Origin: Nocardiopsis listeri | Lineage (GTDB): Bacteria > Actinomycetota > Actinomycetes > Streptosporangiales > Streptosporangiaceae | DNA length: 34,734 bases | NCBI RefSeq assembly: GCF_020741345.1 | Contig: NZ_DYZD01000439.1 | Coordinates: forward strand, 1 to 34,734 | Reading direction: 5' to 3' | In this document: one piece after another, positions 7,754-15,489 of the stretch | How positions within the stretch are numbered: the stretch's first letter is position 1 | Layout: every line of letters starts with the position of its first letter | Program-made: the position numbers and the translations under genes | The notes under the pieces: model-generated | The model's input: the letters and a program-made list of their open reading frames with translations, nothing else | The model's database searches: none | Told to the model about the DNA's origin: nothing

Positions 7754-9178
7754 TCAGCCCTGCATCTCCTCCAGGGTCTTGCCCTTGGTCTCCTTGACGA
7801 ACTTGAGCACCAGGAAGAACGAGATCAGTGCGAACCCCGCGTACATCAGGTACGCCCCCGACAGGTTCCAGTCGCGCAGCGAGGGGAAGCTGACGGTGAC
7901 CAGCCAGTTGGCCAACCACTGGGTGGCGGTGGCCACGCCCATGGCGGCCGCCCGGATGCGCAGCGGGAACATCTCCCCCAGCAACACCCACACCACCACA
8001 CCCCAGGACAGGGCGAAGAAGAGCACGAACGAACTCGCGGCGACCAGCGCCGTCGCGGCCCACCCGAAGGCCAGGGTGACCTCGTCACCCTCCACCCGGG
8101 CGTTGCTGAAGGCGAAGGCCGCACTGGCCAGCGCCACCGTCATGCCGGCCGAACCGATCAGCAGCAACGGCTTGCGGCCGATCTTGTCCACCAGCATGAT
8201 CGCGATCACGGTGCCCACGATGTTGACGATCGAGGTGAACAGGCTCAACAGCAGGGAGTCGGCCTCCGCCACACCGACCGACTGCCACAGCGAGCTGGAG
8301 TAGTAGAAGATGACGTTGATGCCCACCAGTTGTTGGAAGGCGGAGACCGCCATACCGATCCACACGATGGGCAGCAGACCATAGCGTCCGGTCAGGTCGC
8401 GCAGCTTGGGCCGCACCTCCGAGCCCAGTGCCTCGCGGATCTCGTTGATGCGCCCGTTGATGCGGTCGTCTCCGCCACCCTCGACCTCGGCCAGGATCTT
8501 TCGGGCCTGGTCGGTCTTGCCGACCCGCACCAGGTATCTGGGCGATTCGGGGATGACCAGGCTCAGCCCCAGGTAGATCAGGGCGGGCAGCATCTCCACG
8601 GCCAGCATCCACTGCCAGGCCTGGAGCGGGCCGATCGTGTTGTGCGCGCTCCCACCGGCCCCCGCTGCGATGGCGTAGTTGACCAGCTGGGAGGCGGCGA
8701 TACCCAGCACGATCGCCAACTGTTGCAGTGAGGCCAGGCGTCCGCGGTAGGCCGCTGGAGAGACCTCGGCGATGTAGGTGGGCGCGATCACCGATGCCAT
8801 ACCGATGGCCACGCCGCCCACGATCCGCCAGACGGTCAGGTCCCACACGGTGAAGGGCAGCGCCGAGCCGATCGCGCTGATCGCGAAGAGCACACCGGCG
8901 ATCTGCATGACACGGATACGGCCGAGGCGGTCGGCGATGTTGCCGGCCGTGCCCGCGCCCACCACACATCCGAGCAGCGCGGCGGCGATGGTGAATCCGA
9001 GGACCCCCGGGCCCACCTGGAAGCGTTCCTGGATGGCGTCGACGGCGCCGTTGATGACGGCGCTGTCATAACCGAACAGGAAACCACCCATCGCGGCGGC
9101 CGCCGCGATCATGGTCACGTGGGCGAGGTTGGCGCCACCGTCCTGGTGGCCCACCCCTCCCGTGTTGGCATGGCTCAC
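7754..9178 (-). CDS. Sugar porter (MFS) family transporter
   Basis: A 474-aa, 12-helix proton-coupled sugar transporter of the GalP/XylE/GLUT family in the cytoplasmic membrane. Seen: GGFLFGYDSAVINGA in helix 1, DRLGR after helix 2, PESPRYLV before the central loop, a QQLVGINVIFYYS helix 7 motif typical of hexose porters, DKIGRKPLL after helix 8, and GEMFPLRIRAAAMG plus KETKGKTLEEM at the end. The GTG start follows GAAGGAG with good spacing. The sugar is not predictable. No sugar-catabolic gene is beside it. The 5' region holds two inverted repeats, so it is probably regulated by a sugar-sensing repressor encoded elsewhere. Confidence 0.92.
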   Translation of the reverse strand: MSHANTGGVGHQDGGANLAHVTMIAAAAAMGGFLFGYDSAVINGAVDAIQERFQVGPGVLGFTIAAALLGCVVGAGTAGNIADRLGRIRVMQIAGVLFAISAIGSALPFTVWDLTVWRIVGGVAIGMASVIAPTYIAEVSPAAYRGRLASLQQLAIVLGIAASQLVNYAIAAGAGGSAHNTIGPLQAWQWMLAVEMLPALIYLGLSLVIPESPRYLVRVGKTDQARKILAEVEGGGDDRINGRINEIREALGSEVRPKLRDLTGRYGLLPIVWIGMAVSAFQQLVGINVIFYYSSSLWQSVGVAEADSLLLSLFTSIVNIVGTVIAIMLVDKIGRKPLLLIGSAGMTVALASAAFAFSNARVEGDEVTLAFGWAATALVAASSFVLFFALSWGVVVWVLLGEMFPLRIRAAAMGVATATQWLANWLVTVSFPSLRDWNLSGAYLMYAGFALISFFLVLKFVKETKGKTLEEMQG

Positions 9179-9210
9179 TTGGAGCTCCTTCCCCTGGGCA
9201 CGCCTGAGTT

Positions 9211-9238
9211 CCCGTTGGGCACCACGGTGCCCAACGGG
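9211..9238 (-). promoter_or_regulatory. 13-bp inverted repeat in the sugar porter leader
   Basis: CCCGTTGGGCACC and GGTGCCCAACGGG flank only two bases, starting 33 nt upstream of the porter's GTG. Such a nearly perfect 28-bp dyad could be a repressor operator or an RNA hairpin in the leader. The nature is inferred. Confidence 0.45.
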
Positions 9239-9269
9239 TCCAAGGCATGCGAGAACGCAACGCTGACGT

Positions 9270-9295
9270 GGCCGAACACGCTCCGATGTTTGGCC
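9270..9295 (-). promoter_or_regulatory. Imperfect dyad upstream of sugar porter
   Basis: GGCCGAACA and TGTTTGGCC are reverse complements with one mismatch, separated by 8 nt. It lies between the presumed promoter and the porter gene. A candidate operator only. Confidence 0.3.
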
Positions 9296-9670
9296 TTCAG
9301 CAGACTGCGGGGACTTTACTACGAATACTTGCCATAACTATGCAGGGGGGTGTCGTAACTCACCTAATGGTGATCTCATTCACGATTCCCATGTGAGCCG
9401 GCCCAGCGGCTCGGAGGAGCCCGTCGACGATCGGCCGTCCGTCCTCTTCGCAGATCAGCGGGACCGTGCGGGTCACCGCGGTCGCCGGGTGTTCAACGGT
9501 GCCGGCGGAGCACGGCACGCTTCCGGGCCGGCCCCGATCCGGTACACCTTGCACGGCGCGGCCGCACCGTGCCGCAACAGACGCCGCGCCGTCCGCGGGA
9601 GTGAGGGTTCCGCGGCCGCGGACACACGTGCGGGCGCCGCGCTCTTCCACGGCGCCCACATCCGGTCTTC

Positions 9671-9958
9671 TCAACCGTGTTGCCGGGCGGGGTCGCCCTG
9701 CCAGATCGGCATCTGCTGGTACAGCTGTGCCTGCTCGGCCGCGATCTCGTCGTCCTGGCGGTCCCGTACGCACTTGGCCAGGGTGAACGCGGAGGTGATC
9801 ACGAACAGCACGCTCATGCCGAGGAAGGCGCGCATCCACAGGTCGACGGGCAAGAAGATGATTCCGGCGCCGACACCGACGGTGGACACCGCGAAGGCGA
9901 CGATCGACTGGAGGTAGAACTGCGAGGTGGAACGGGGCTGAGGGATAGGTGTGTTCAT
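9671..9958 (-). CDS. YiaA/YiaB-type two-helix membrane protein
   Basis: A 95-aa protein with two hydrophobic segments (FYLQSIVAFAVSTVGVGAGIIFL and WMRAFLGMSVLFVITSAFTLAK) joined by a short PVD turn, then a charged tail KCVRDRQDDEIAAEQ. This is the layout of the YiaA/YiaB family of unknown function. ATG 9958 is chosen over the track start at 9979 because GAAGG precedes it and the family begins there. It is the downstream neighbour of the FAD oxidoreductase on the same strand, but a 69-nt gap containing a palindromic HAIR-like operator suggests its own regulation. Confidence 0.78.
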   Translation of the reverse strand: MNTPIPQPRSTSQFYLQSIVAFAVSTVGVGAGIIFLPVDLWMRAFLGMSVLFVITSAFTLAKCVRDRQDDEIAAEQAQLYQQMPIWQGDPARQHG

Positions 9959-9992
9959 GCCTTCATGGTGTGCGAACACACGGCTGCGGGGC

Positions 9993-10010
9993 TTGAGTAC
10001 ACCTACTCAA
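9993..10010 (-). promoter_or_regulatory. HAIR-like palindrome TTGAGT-N6-ACTCAA
   Basis: A perfect dyad: TTGAGTA, four bases, TACTCAA, 35 nt upstream of the YiaA-like start. The half-sites match the HspR operator (HAIR, CTTGAGT-N7-ACTCAAG) but the central gap here is 6. A near-identical copy precedes the DUF2784 gene at 15416-15433. Confidence 0.55.
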
Positions 10011-10027
10011 ACCCCGGCCCCGATCGC

Positions 10028-11146
10028 TCAGCCCGGCTTCTGCGTGCGGTCGGGCACGAAGGCCGACAAGTCCAGGCCCGGGTCCTCCCCCATCGCCAGC
10101 CGCGCGGCCACCGTCCCCTGGAACGGCCCGAAGGTCAGCCCCTGTGAACCCAGCCCGGTGGCCACCACCACCCCGGGCAGCCCTTCGATCGGCCCCAACA
10201 GCTGCGCTCCGTCGTGGGTGCCCGGACGGAACCCCACCCGGGTCTCGACCACGGTCGCCTCGGCCAACTCCGGCAGGACCTCCAAGGCCGTGGACAGATT
10301 GCCCAGCAGCCCCGAAGCCGTCACCCGGTGGTCGAACCCCGCCTCGGGTTCCCAGGTGCCGCCGGTGATCACCCGGTCGGGGGCGGCGGCGCTCACGAAG
10401 TAGTCACGTTCTCCGAACCGCACCACCGGCCAGTCGCGGGTGCGGTGCCCGGGAAGGACGAAGTGCGTCGACTGTCCGCGCACCGGGCGCACGCCCACCC
10501 GCACCCCGGTCGCCGCCAGCAGGTCCGCCGACCACGCCCCGGCCGCGACGATCACCGTGCTCGCCGTCAACTCCTCCGATCCCACCCCTGCGCCCGTCAC
10601 CCGCTCGCCGTTCCACAGCAGACGCGCGTCACCCTTGTAGTAGCGCAGACCCCGCTCCTCGGCGGCCTCGAACAGCGCCGACCTCGCGGAGTGGCCGTTC
10701 ACCCGGGCCATGCCCTCGATGTGGACCCCGCCGTAGTCGGCCGGCACCAAGGGAAACCGTTCGCGCGGCTCCCCCTCGGCCAGGCGTTCCACCCGCCCCA
10801 TGGTGGCGAACTCCGGACGTCGCGAGAGCGTGCTGAACAGTTCGAACCCGGCGTCGTCGCCCTCTCGGTCCACCGACAACCCACCGACCACCTCGAATCC
10901 GGGGTCGTGGCCGTCCTCGACCAGCTCGGCCATCAAACGCGGGTAGTGCGCGGCCGCGGCGGCCTTGAATCCTTGCTCGGCGGGTGAGTCCCAGGGGAAG
11001 GGCCACGGGAAGACGATGCCCGTCCCCGCCCCGGTGGCCTGCCCCAGGTGGGAGGCGTCCACCAGCGCCGTGGACACACCCTTCTTCGCCAGGTGGAACG
11101 CCGCACTGGTCCCCACGATGCCGCCGCCGACCACGATCACGTCCAT
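10028..11146 (-). CDS. FAD-dependent oxidoreductase (DAO family)
   Basis: 372-aa flavoprotein of the D-amino-acid oxidase/glycine oxidase family, expected to oxidise a primary or secondary amine or amino acid in the cytosol. Seen: N-terminal dinucleotide fold IVVGGGIVGTSAAFHLAKKG, the VIVAAGAWSADLLAATG segment, VRPVRGQS, and the C-terminal GLGSQGLTFGPFQG that closes the FAD site. ATG 11146 is chosen because it starts directly at the FAD motif (MDVIVVGGG); the track start adds 20 residues lacking family resemblance. Divergent from the dimethylargininase gene, with 144 bp between, so shared regulation around amino-acid catabolism is possible but unproven. Substrate unknown. Confidence 0.88.
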   Translation of the reverse strand: MDVIVVGGGIVGTSAAFHLAKKGVSTALVDASHLGQATGAGTGIVFPWPFPWDSPAEQGFKAAAAAHYPRLMAELVEDGHDPGFEVVGGLSVDREGDDAGFELFSTLSRRPEFATMGRVERLAEGEPRERFPLVPADYGGVHIEGMARVNGHSARSALFEAAEERGLRYYKGDARLLWNGERVTGAGVGSEELTASTVIVAAGAWSADLLAATGVRVGVRPVRGQSTHFVLPGHRTRDWPVVRFGERDYFVSAAAPDRVITGGTWEPEAGFDHRVTASGLLGNLSTALEVLPELAEATVVETRVGFRPGTHDGAQLLGPIEGLPGVVVATGLGSQGLTFGPFQGTVAARLAMGEDPGLDLSAFVPDRTQKPG

Positions 11147-11290
11147 GGCCCCACCCTGCCCCGAGCACCGGCCCGGCACAAGCCGTTGGACCCGCGTGCC
11201 GGTCACCGGATCGGGGTAGGGGCGCGCGATAGGCTGCGGCTCCTCCCAGGAAGCCCGGCTCCCTCACCCATTCCTACGCAGGAGGTCGAA

Positions 11291-12085
11291 TTGGACGGAT
11301 ACACCACCCACGGGGTCGCCCTGACCAGGCCGCCCGGAGCACATCCGGCCGAGGGGATCGTCACCCACATCGCCCGCTCGGCGGTGGATCCGGTGCTGGC
11401 CGCACGTCAGTACACGATCTACCAGGAGACCTTGGCCTCGGCGGGTTGGCGGGTGGTCGAGGTGGACGCGGCGCCCGAACATCCGGATTCGGTGTTCGTG
11501 GAGGACACTCTGGTGGTGTGCGAGGACCTGGCCGTGGTGACCCGGCCCGGCGCCCGGGAGCGTCGTGGGGAGATCGAGGGCGCCGAACGGGCGGCGCGTT
11601 CCCTGGGGTTGCGGGTGGCCCGGATCGAAGAACCCGGAACCCTGGAGGGCGGGGACGTCCTGCAGGTGGGGTCCACCGTCTATGTGGGGGTGGGCGGGCG
11701 CACCGACGTCGAGGGCGCCGAACAGCTTCAGCGGCTGCTCGCCCCCTTGGACCGCAAGGTATGCCAGGTGCCCTTGGGGCGGGTACTGCACTTGAAGTCC
11801 GCGGTGACCGCGCTGCCCGACGACTCTCTCGTGGGTCTGCCCGATCTGGTGGAGGCCTCCCACCTGCCACCGATCCGTCGTGTCCCCGAGGAACCGGGAG
11901 CCCACGTGGTGCCCTTGGGCGGGCGGGACGTGCTGGTCAGCGCCGCCGCGCGGGAGACCGTGCAGCTGTTGGCCGCCGAACACTGGCGGGTGCTGCCGGT
12001 GGACATCTCCGAGTTCGAGAAACTGGAGGGCTGTGTGACCTGCCTGAGCGTTTTGGTACCCGATCGCCCCGAAGCCGCCTCCTAG
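11291..12085 (+). CDS. ddaH: Dimethylargininase (DDAH family)
   Basis: Hydrolyses N-omega-methylated arginines to citrulline and methylamines; a member of the amidinotransferase/arginine-deiminase fold. Seen: SVFVEDTLVV (acidic substrate-binding strand), EPGTLEGGDVLQVG, catalytic His167 in LHLKSAVT, and catalytic Cys251 in GCVTCLSVL near the C-terminus. 264 aa, the usual bacterial length. The start is an in-frame TTG at 11291 with an ideal GGAGG 5 nt upstream; the track ORF misses it because it uses a distant GTG. A TAGGCT box at 11230-11235 may be its -10. Ends in a CCTAGG palindrome that also supplies the stop of the convergent CGNR gene. Confidence 0.9.
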   Translation: MDGYTTHGVALTRPPGAHPAEGIVTHIARSAVDPVLAARQYTIYQETLASAGWRVVEVDAAPEHPDSVFVEDTLVVCEDLAVVTRPGARERRGEIEGAERAARSLGLRVARIEEPGTLEGGDVLQVGSTVYVGVGGRTDVEGAEQLQRLLAPLDRKVCQVPLGRVLHLKSAVTALPDDSLVGLPDLVEASHLPPIRRVPEEPGAHVVPLGGRDVLVSAAARETVQLLAAEHWRVLPVDISEFEKLEGCVTCLSVLVPDRPEAAS

Positions 12086-12624
12086 GCACGGGCTCGGCGG
12101 TGGGCGGCCACCCGTGCGCGGGTTGCGCAGCGGCGAGAACAGAACCGTCGCGTGCCGCCGTGGGCGGTGTCGACGAACACCCGCTCGCACGCGTGCGCGG
12201 CGCACACCCCGCCGGGGTGGCGTTGGCGCTCGCTGATCAGGCGGGCCAGGAACAGGCCGGTGGAGGCCACGAACCACTCGTCCCAGGGTGCCTCGTCGTC
12301 GCTGTCCACGTGCAGGTGCCAGGGGTGGGCGCCATCGTGGTCGGAAAGCCGGGGCGGGTGCGTCTCCCGGGCGAGCAGGACGTTGACGCGTCGGGCGGCC
12401 TGGTCCAGGGTCGGGGCGGCCAGGACGTGACGCAGTTCGACGGCGACCTCGCGCAGGGCCCTGACGTCCTCCGAGGTCAGGTCCGGGTCGGTCTCGCCGT
12501 GTTCGGTGAACAGGTCGGCGATCCGTTGGGGGTTCACGTCCTCCTCTGCCAGGGCGTTGAGCAGGTCGGTGGTGCGTTCGGCCAGTGCGCGGGTGGAACC
12601 CACCGGGCGCGGTGCTGTGGTCAT
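12082..12624 (-). CDS. CGNR zinc finger regulator (ABATE domain)
   Basis: 180-aa probable DNA-binding protein. The N-terminal two-thirds resembles the ABATE domain (LNALAEEDV, then a helical region through LARLISERQ). The C-terminus carries the CGNR-type zinc finger with CAAHACERVFVDTAHGGTRRFCSRRCATRARV, giving the cysteine set for zinc. Stress-related transcription factors have this architecture. It is divergent from an MFS exporter with only 55 bp between, so it probably controls that gene and itself. The ATG is 6 nt after a TACCTT box, fitting a leaderless transcript. The GGAGG at one base from ATG is too close to act as Shine-Dalgarno. Confidence 0.88.
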   Translation of the reverse strand: MTTAPRPVGSTRALAERTTDLLNALAEEDVNPQRIADLFTEHGETDPDLTSEDVRALREVAVELRHVLAAPTLDQAARRVNVLLARETHPPRLSDHDGAHPWHLHVDSDDEAPWDEWFVASTGLFLARLISERQRHPGGVCAAHACERVFVDTAHGGTRRFCSRRCATRARVAAHRRARA

Positions 12625-12679
12625 ACCTCCAAGGTAACGCCCATGGTGTGTTCATTGGTTACTTTGTAGCGTCCTGTGC
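12625..12679. promoter_or_regulatory. Divergent leaderless promoters, CGNR/MFS
   Basis: TACCTT (minus, complement of 12631-12636) ends 6 nt before the CGNR ATG. TAGCGT (12667-12672) ends 7 nt before the MFS ATG. An inverted GTAAC/GTTAC pair lies between (12634-12638 and 12657-12661), a possible operator for the CGNR protein. Confidence 0.5.
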
Positions 12680-13879
12680 ATGAGTGCCCGTTACGGCCTG
12701 GTGCGTTACCTGTGCGGAGCGGCCGCCGCCCGCACTGGAGATGAGGCCTCCGGGCCGGCCCTTCTGCTGTTGGGGGCGGCCGTCACGGGGAGCGCCGCCA
12801 CCGGTTCGGCCCTGTTGGCGGGGGTCACCGCCACCGCGGCGATCGGCGGGCCCGCGGTGGGGGTGTTGCTGGATCGCGCTGCGCGCCCGGGCCGGCTGCT
12901 CGCCGGCATCCTGGTGTCGAACGCGCTGGGTCTGGCCGCCGTCGCCCTGTTCCTGAAGCCCCTGCCGTTCGCTCCGGTACTGGCCTTGGCACTGACCGTG
13001 GGGCTGCTGGGTCCGGCCCTGTCGGGAGGATGGACCGCCCAACTTCCGCGCCTGGTCGCCTCCACCCATCTGAGACGGGCCAACGCCTTGGACGCGATGA
13101 CCTTCAGTACCGCCTCCCTGCTGGGCCCGGGGTTGGCCGGGGCGGTGGCGCTGAGGGCGGGTGGTGGCGCCGCGGTCGCTGTCGCGGTGGCCCTCATCGG
13201 TTTGGCCGCCCCGGTGGCCTGGTCCCTGCCCGCCCGGAGCACACCGCCCGTACCGTCCCCGGCGCTCACCGACCTGATCGCGGGCACGCGCGTGGTCCTG
13301 GGCAACCGGGCGCTGTTGCGCGTCACCCTGGTCTCCACGGTCTCCATCGCCGGGACCGGGGTGTTGGTGGTGGCCACTCCGGTACTGGGGGAACGGCTGT
13401 TGGGCGGAGCCGCGCAGGGCGCGATGTTGTTGTCGGTCATGGCGGTGTGCGCGTTGACCGCCAACTTGGTGTTGGCCCGTGGCCCGGCCCGGCTCGCCCC
13501 GGACTCGATGGTGCCGTTGTGTGTGCTGGTGCAGGCGGTGGGCGTTGCGGGTGCCATGGTGGCTCCCTCCGCGCCGTGGCTGCTGTTCGCGGTGGCGGTG
13601 GTGGGCGCCGCGGAGGGGCCCCAATTGACCGCTCTGTTCGTGGTCCGCCACCGGGAGGCCCCCGAGCGCCTGCGCACCCAGGTGTTCACCACCGCGGCGA
13701 GCCTGAAGGTGAGCGCCTTCGCCGCCGGCGCCGCGTCGGCCGGCCCCTTGGCCGACCACTCCCTGACGCTCTGTCTGGCCCTGGCGGTGGCACTACAGGT
13801 CACCGCGGCCCTGGTCCACCTGCTCCTGTCCAGGCCCCGCCCCACACCGGATCCGCTGGTGGTGGAGGACCGTTCCTGA
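12680..13879 (+). CDS. MFS transporter (drug-efflux-like)
   Basis: 399-aa integral membrane protein with roughly 12 hydrophobic segments. It shows the MFS loop 2-3 motif GVLLDRAARPGRLLAG, the basic element RLRTQVFTTAASLK before the last helices, and an Ala/Val/Leu-rich composition. Layout fits actinobacterial MFS exporters; the substrate is unknown. ATG 12680 is 7 nt behind TAGCGT, consistent with a leaderless mRNA. Flanked by a divergent CGNR regulator and followed 25 bp later by a WYL-domain regulator on the same strand, so it likely forms a two-gene unit with the latter. Confidence 0.85.
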   Translation: MSARYGLVRYLCGAAAARTGDEASGPALLLLGAAVTGSAATGSALLAGVTATAAIGGPAVGVLLDRAARPGRLLAGILVSNALGLAAVALFLKPLPFAPVLALALTVGLLGPALSGGWTAQLPRLVASTHLRRANALDAMTFSTASLLGPGLAGAVALRAGGGAAVAVAVALIGLAAPVAWSLPARSTPPVPSPALTDLIAGTRVVLGNRALLRVTLVSTVSIAGTGVLVVATPVLGERLLGGAAQGAMLLSVMAVCALTANLVLARGPARLAPDSMVPLCVLVQAVGVAGAMVAPSAPWLLFAVAVVGAAEGPQLTALFVVRHREAPERLRTQVFTTAASLKVSAFAAGAASAGPLADHSLTLCLALAVALQVTAALVHLLLSRPRPTPDPLVVEDRS

Positions 13880-13904
13880 CCGCCACCGCCGGCAGACTCA
13901 TCAC

Positions 13905-14879
13905 ATGAAGTCGACCTCGGCCCGACTGCTCCGTCTCCTGTCCCTACTCCAGACCCGCAAGGACTGGCCCGGCAACGACCTGGCCGAACGCCTGGCGGTG
14001 AGCCCGCGGACCGTGCGTCGCGACGTGGACCGCCTGCGCGAACTGGGCTATCCCATCCACGCCATCATGGGCACCGGCGGTGGATACCAACTCGGCGCCG
14101 GAGCCTCCCTGCCTCCGCTGTTGCTGGACGATGACGAGGCGGTGGCGGTCGCGGTGGGGCTGCGCACCGCCGCCCAGGGAGGGGTGTCGGGGATCGAGGA
14201 GACCTCGGTGCGCGCCCTGGCCAAACTCCTGCAGGTGTTGCCCTCCCGGCTGCGTCGCCGGGTGGACGCGCTGGGCACCTTCACCGTGCCGATGCCCTCC
14301 GAAGGACCCACCGTGGACGCCGACACCCTGGCCTTGGTGGCCGCCACCTGTCGGGATAGCGAAAGGCTGCGGTTCGACTACGAGAGCCACCAGGGCGCTC
14401 TGAGTCGACGACTGGTGGAGCCGCACCGCCTGGTCGCCCAGGGGCGGCGTTGGTACCTGGTGGCCTGGGACACCGCACGGCAGGACTGGCGGACCTTCCG
14501 GGTGGACCGGATGCGCCCCCTGACCCCCACCGGTCCCAGAGTTCCCCCGCGCGACCCGCCAGGGCGGGGAGTGGCCGCCTACCTGGCCGAACGGATGAAC
14601 CTGCACATGTGGCCGATCAAGGCGCGGGTTCGACTGTCGATGTCCGCGCAGGAGGCCCTGCGCGGGCGGGCCGCCCACTACGGCCCCATCGAGGCGGTGG
14701 ACGAACGCTCCTGTGTGCTGCTGTGCGCCGGTGAGGACATGGTCGCCATGGCCTGCTACCTGGCGATGTTGGACGTGGACATGGAGGTCGAGGAACCCGC
14801 CGAACTGCGCGAGGCGATGACCCACCTGGGCGGGCGTCTGCTGCGCACCGCCGAGGAGGGCCGAAAACCCGGGAAGTGA
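13905..14879 (+). CDS. HTH-WYL transcriptional regulator (YafY-like)
   Basis: 324 aa. Residues 1-60 form a winged HTH (LLSLLQTRKDWPGNDLAERLAVSPRTVRRDVDRLRELGYPI, then the GGGYQLG wing). The middle carries the WYL domain with the motif GRRWYLVAWDTARQDWRTFRVDRM, a ligand-sensing module. The C-terminal WCX-like segment ends near LGGRLL. Such proteins bind small molecules or nucleic acids and act as transcription factors. It begins 25 bp after the MFS gene and probably shares its transcript, though a CAGACT element 6 nt before the ATG is a weak extra leaderless promoter. The inducer is unknown. Confidence 0.92.
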   Translation: MKSTSARLLRLLSLLQTRKDWPGNDLAERLAVSPRTVRRDVDRLRELGYPIHAIMGTGGGYQLGAGASLPPLLLDDDEAVAVAVGLRTAAQGGVSGIEETSVRALAKLLQVLPSRLRRRVDALGTFTVPMPSEGPTVDADTLALVAATCRDSERLRFDYESHQGALSRRLVEPHRLVAQGRRWYLVAWDTARQDWRTFRVDRMRPLTPTGPRVPPRDPPGRGVAAYLAERMNLHMWPIKARVRLSMSAQEALRGRAAHYGPIEAVDERSCVLLCAGEDMVAMACYLAMLDVDMEVEEPAELREAMTHLGGRLLRTAEEGRKPGK

Positions 14880-14952
14880 GCCCTTCGGCCCGGGCTAGAG
14901 GCCGCCGCGGCGTGTTATCGCTGAGTACCGACCCCTCGACCTGGAGGCGCCC

Positions 14953-15411
14953 GTGTCCGAGAACCCGCCCGGGGAGACCGAACTCTCCCCCGCCGCGCTA
15001 CGGGCCGTGGAACTGGCCGGAGGCGAGGCCATGGCCCTGCGTCACCCCTTCCTGGGTACCGAACACCTGGTGATCGGAGTGGCGGCTCAGGCGGAGGAGG
15101 CGGGAGGCCGCACCGCGTTGGAGCAGGCCCCGCACCTGTTACGACGCGAGCTCGTACGCGTCATCGCGCCCGGTGGCACCCCCTGCGCGCAGCTCCCGAC
15201 CCTCACCCGGCGGGCGCGCACGGTGCTGCGCCTGGCCCGGGATGAGGCCCGGCGTCGAGGACAACCGCGCCTGGGGGTCCACCACCTGGTGTGGGGTCTG
15301 GTCTCGGTGGAGGAAGGATCGGCCCTGCGGGTGCTGAGGGCGCTGGACGTGGACCTGCCCCACGCACGCGAGCGCGCCCGTGCCTTCCTGGATCGGGGCA
15401 TGGTCGATTGA
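14953..15411 (+). CDS. Stand-alone Clp N-terminal domain protein
   Basis: 152-aa protein with two Clp-N repeats: LRHPFLGTEHLVIGVAAQ (about 30-50) and QPRLGVHHLVWGLVSVEEG (about 95-115). These repeats are the substrate/adaptor-binding module of ClpA/B/C, but no AAA+ domain follows. It may act as an adaptor or decoy for a Clp machine; that is inference. The GTG start has GGAGG 6 nt upstream. Codon 63 is TTA (15139-15141), a very rare codon in such genomes and in Streptomyces a sign of bldA-dependent translation. A HAIR-like operator begins 4 nt after its stop, but serves the next gene. Confidence 0.82.
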   Translation: MSENPPGETELSPAALRAVELAGGEAMALRHPFLGTEHLVIGVAAQAEEAGGRTALEQAPHLLRRELVRVIAPGGTPCAQLPTLTRRARTVLRLARDEARRRGQPRLGVHHLVWGLVSVEEGSALRVLRALDVDLPHARERARAFLDRGMVD

Positions 15412-15415
15412 GTCC

Positions 15416-15433
15416 TTGAGTACTCCTACTCAC
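15416..15433 (+). promoter_or_regulatory. Second HAIR-like palindrome TTGAGT-N6-ACTCAC
   Basis: TGAGTA, four bases, TACTCA, identical in spacing and in 16 of 18 bases to the site at 9993-10010. Lies between the Clp-N gene and the DUF2784 gene, about 57 nt upstream of the latter. Confidence 0.55.
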
Positions 15434-15489
15434 CGATACCGGGTAGGAGCACAGATGTAGGGCCCGCCATCCATCCCTAGGTTCTGAGC

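Larger units (their letters stand above)
9179..9670. other. Long intergenic region with inverted repeats, no clear gene
   Basis: Roughly 490 bp between the sugar porter and the YiaA-like gene. 9179-9345 is the porter's upstream region with two inverted repeats and an AT-richer stretch near 9310-9345, the best place for its promoter. 9360-9670 is GC-rich. It has a track ORF (9360-9839, minus) whose N-terminal half is clearly a shadow of the YiaA-like gene; its C-terminal tail is unrecognised. A 12-bp palindrome CCGCGGCCGCGG (9610-9621) about 50 nt beyond the YiaA stop could be part of a terminator. Confidence 0.5.

Noticed and set aside
9360-9839. 159-aa minus-strand ORF ending in a protein-like tail before TAG
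   Set aside because: Its upstream half is an out-of-frame shadow of the YiaA-like gene, with Arg/Gly/Pro-rich composition; the tail matches no family I recognise.
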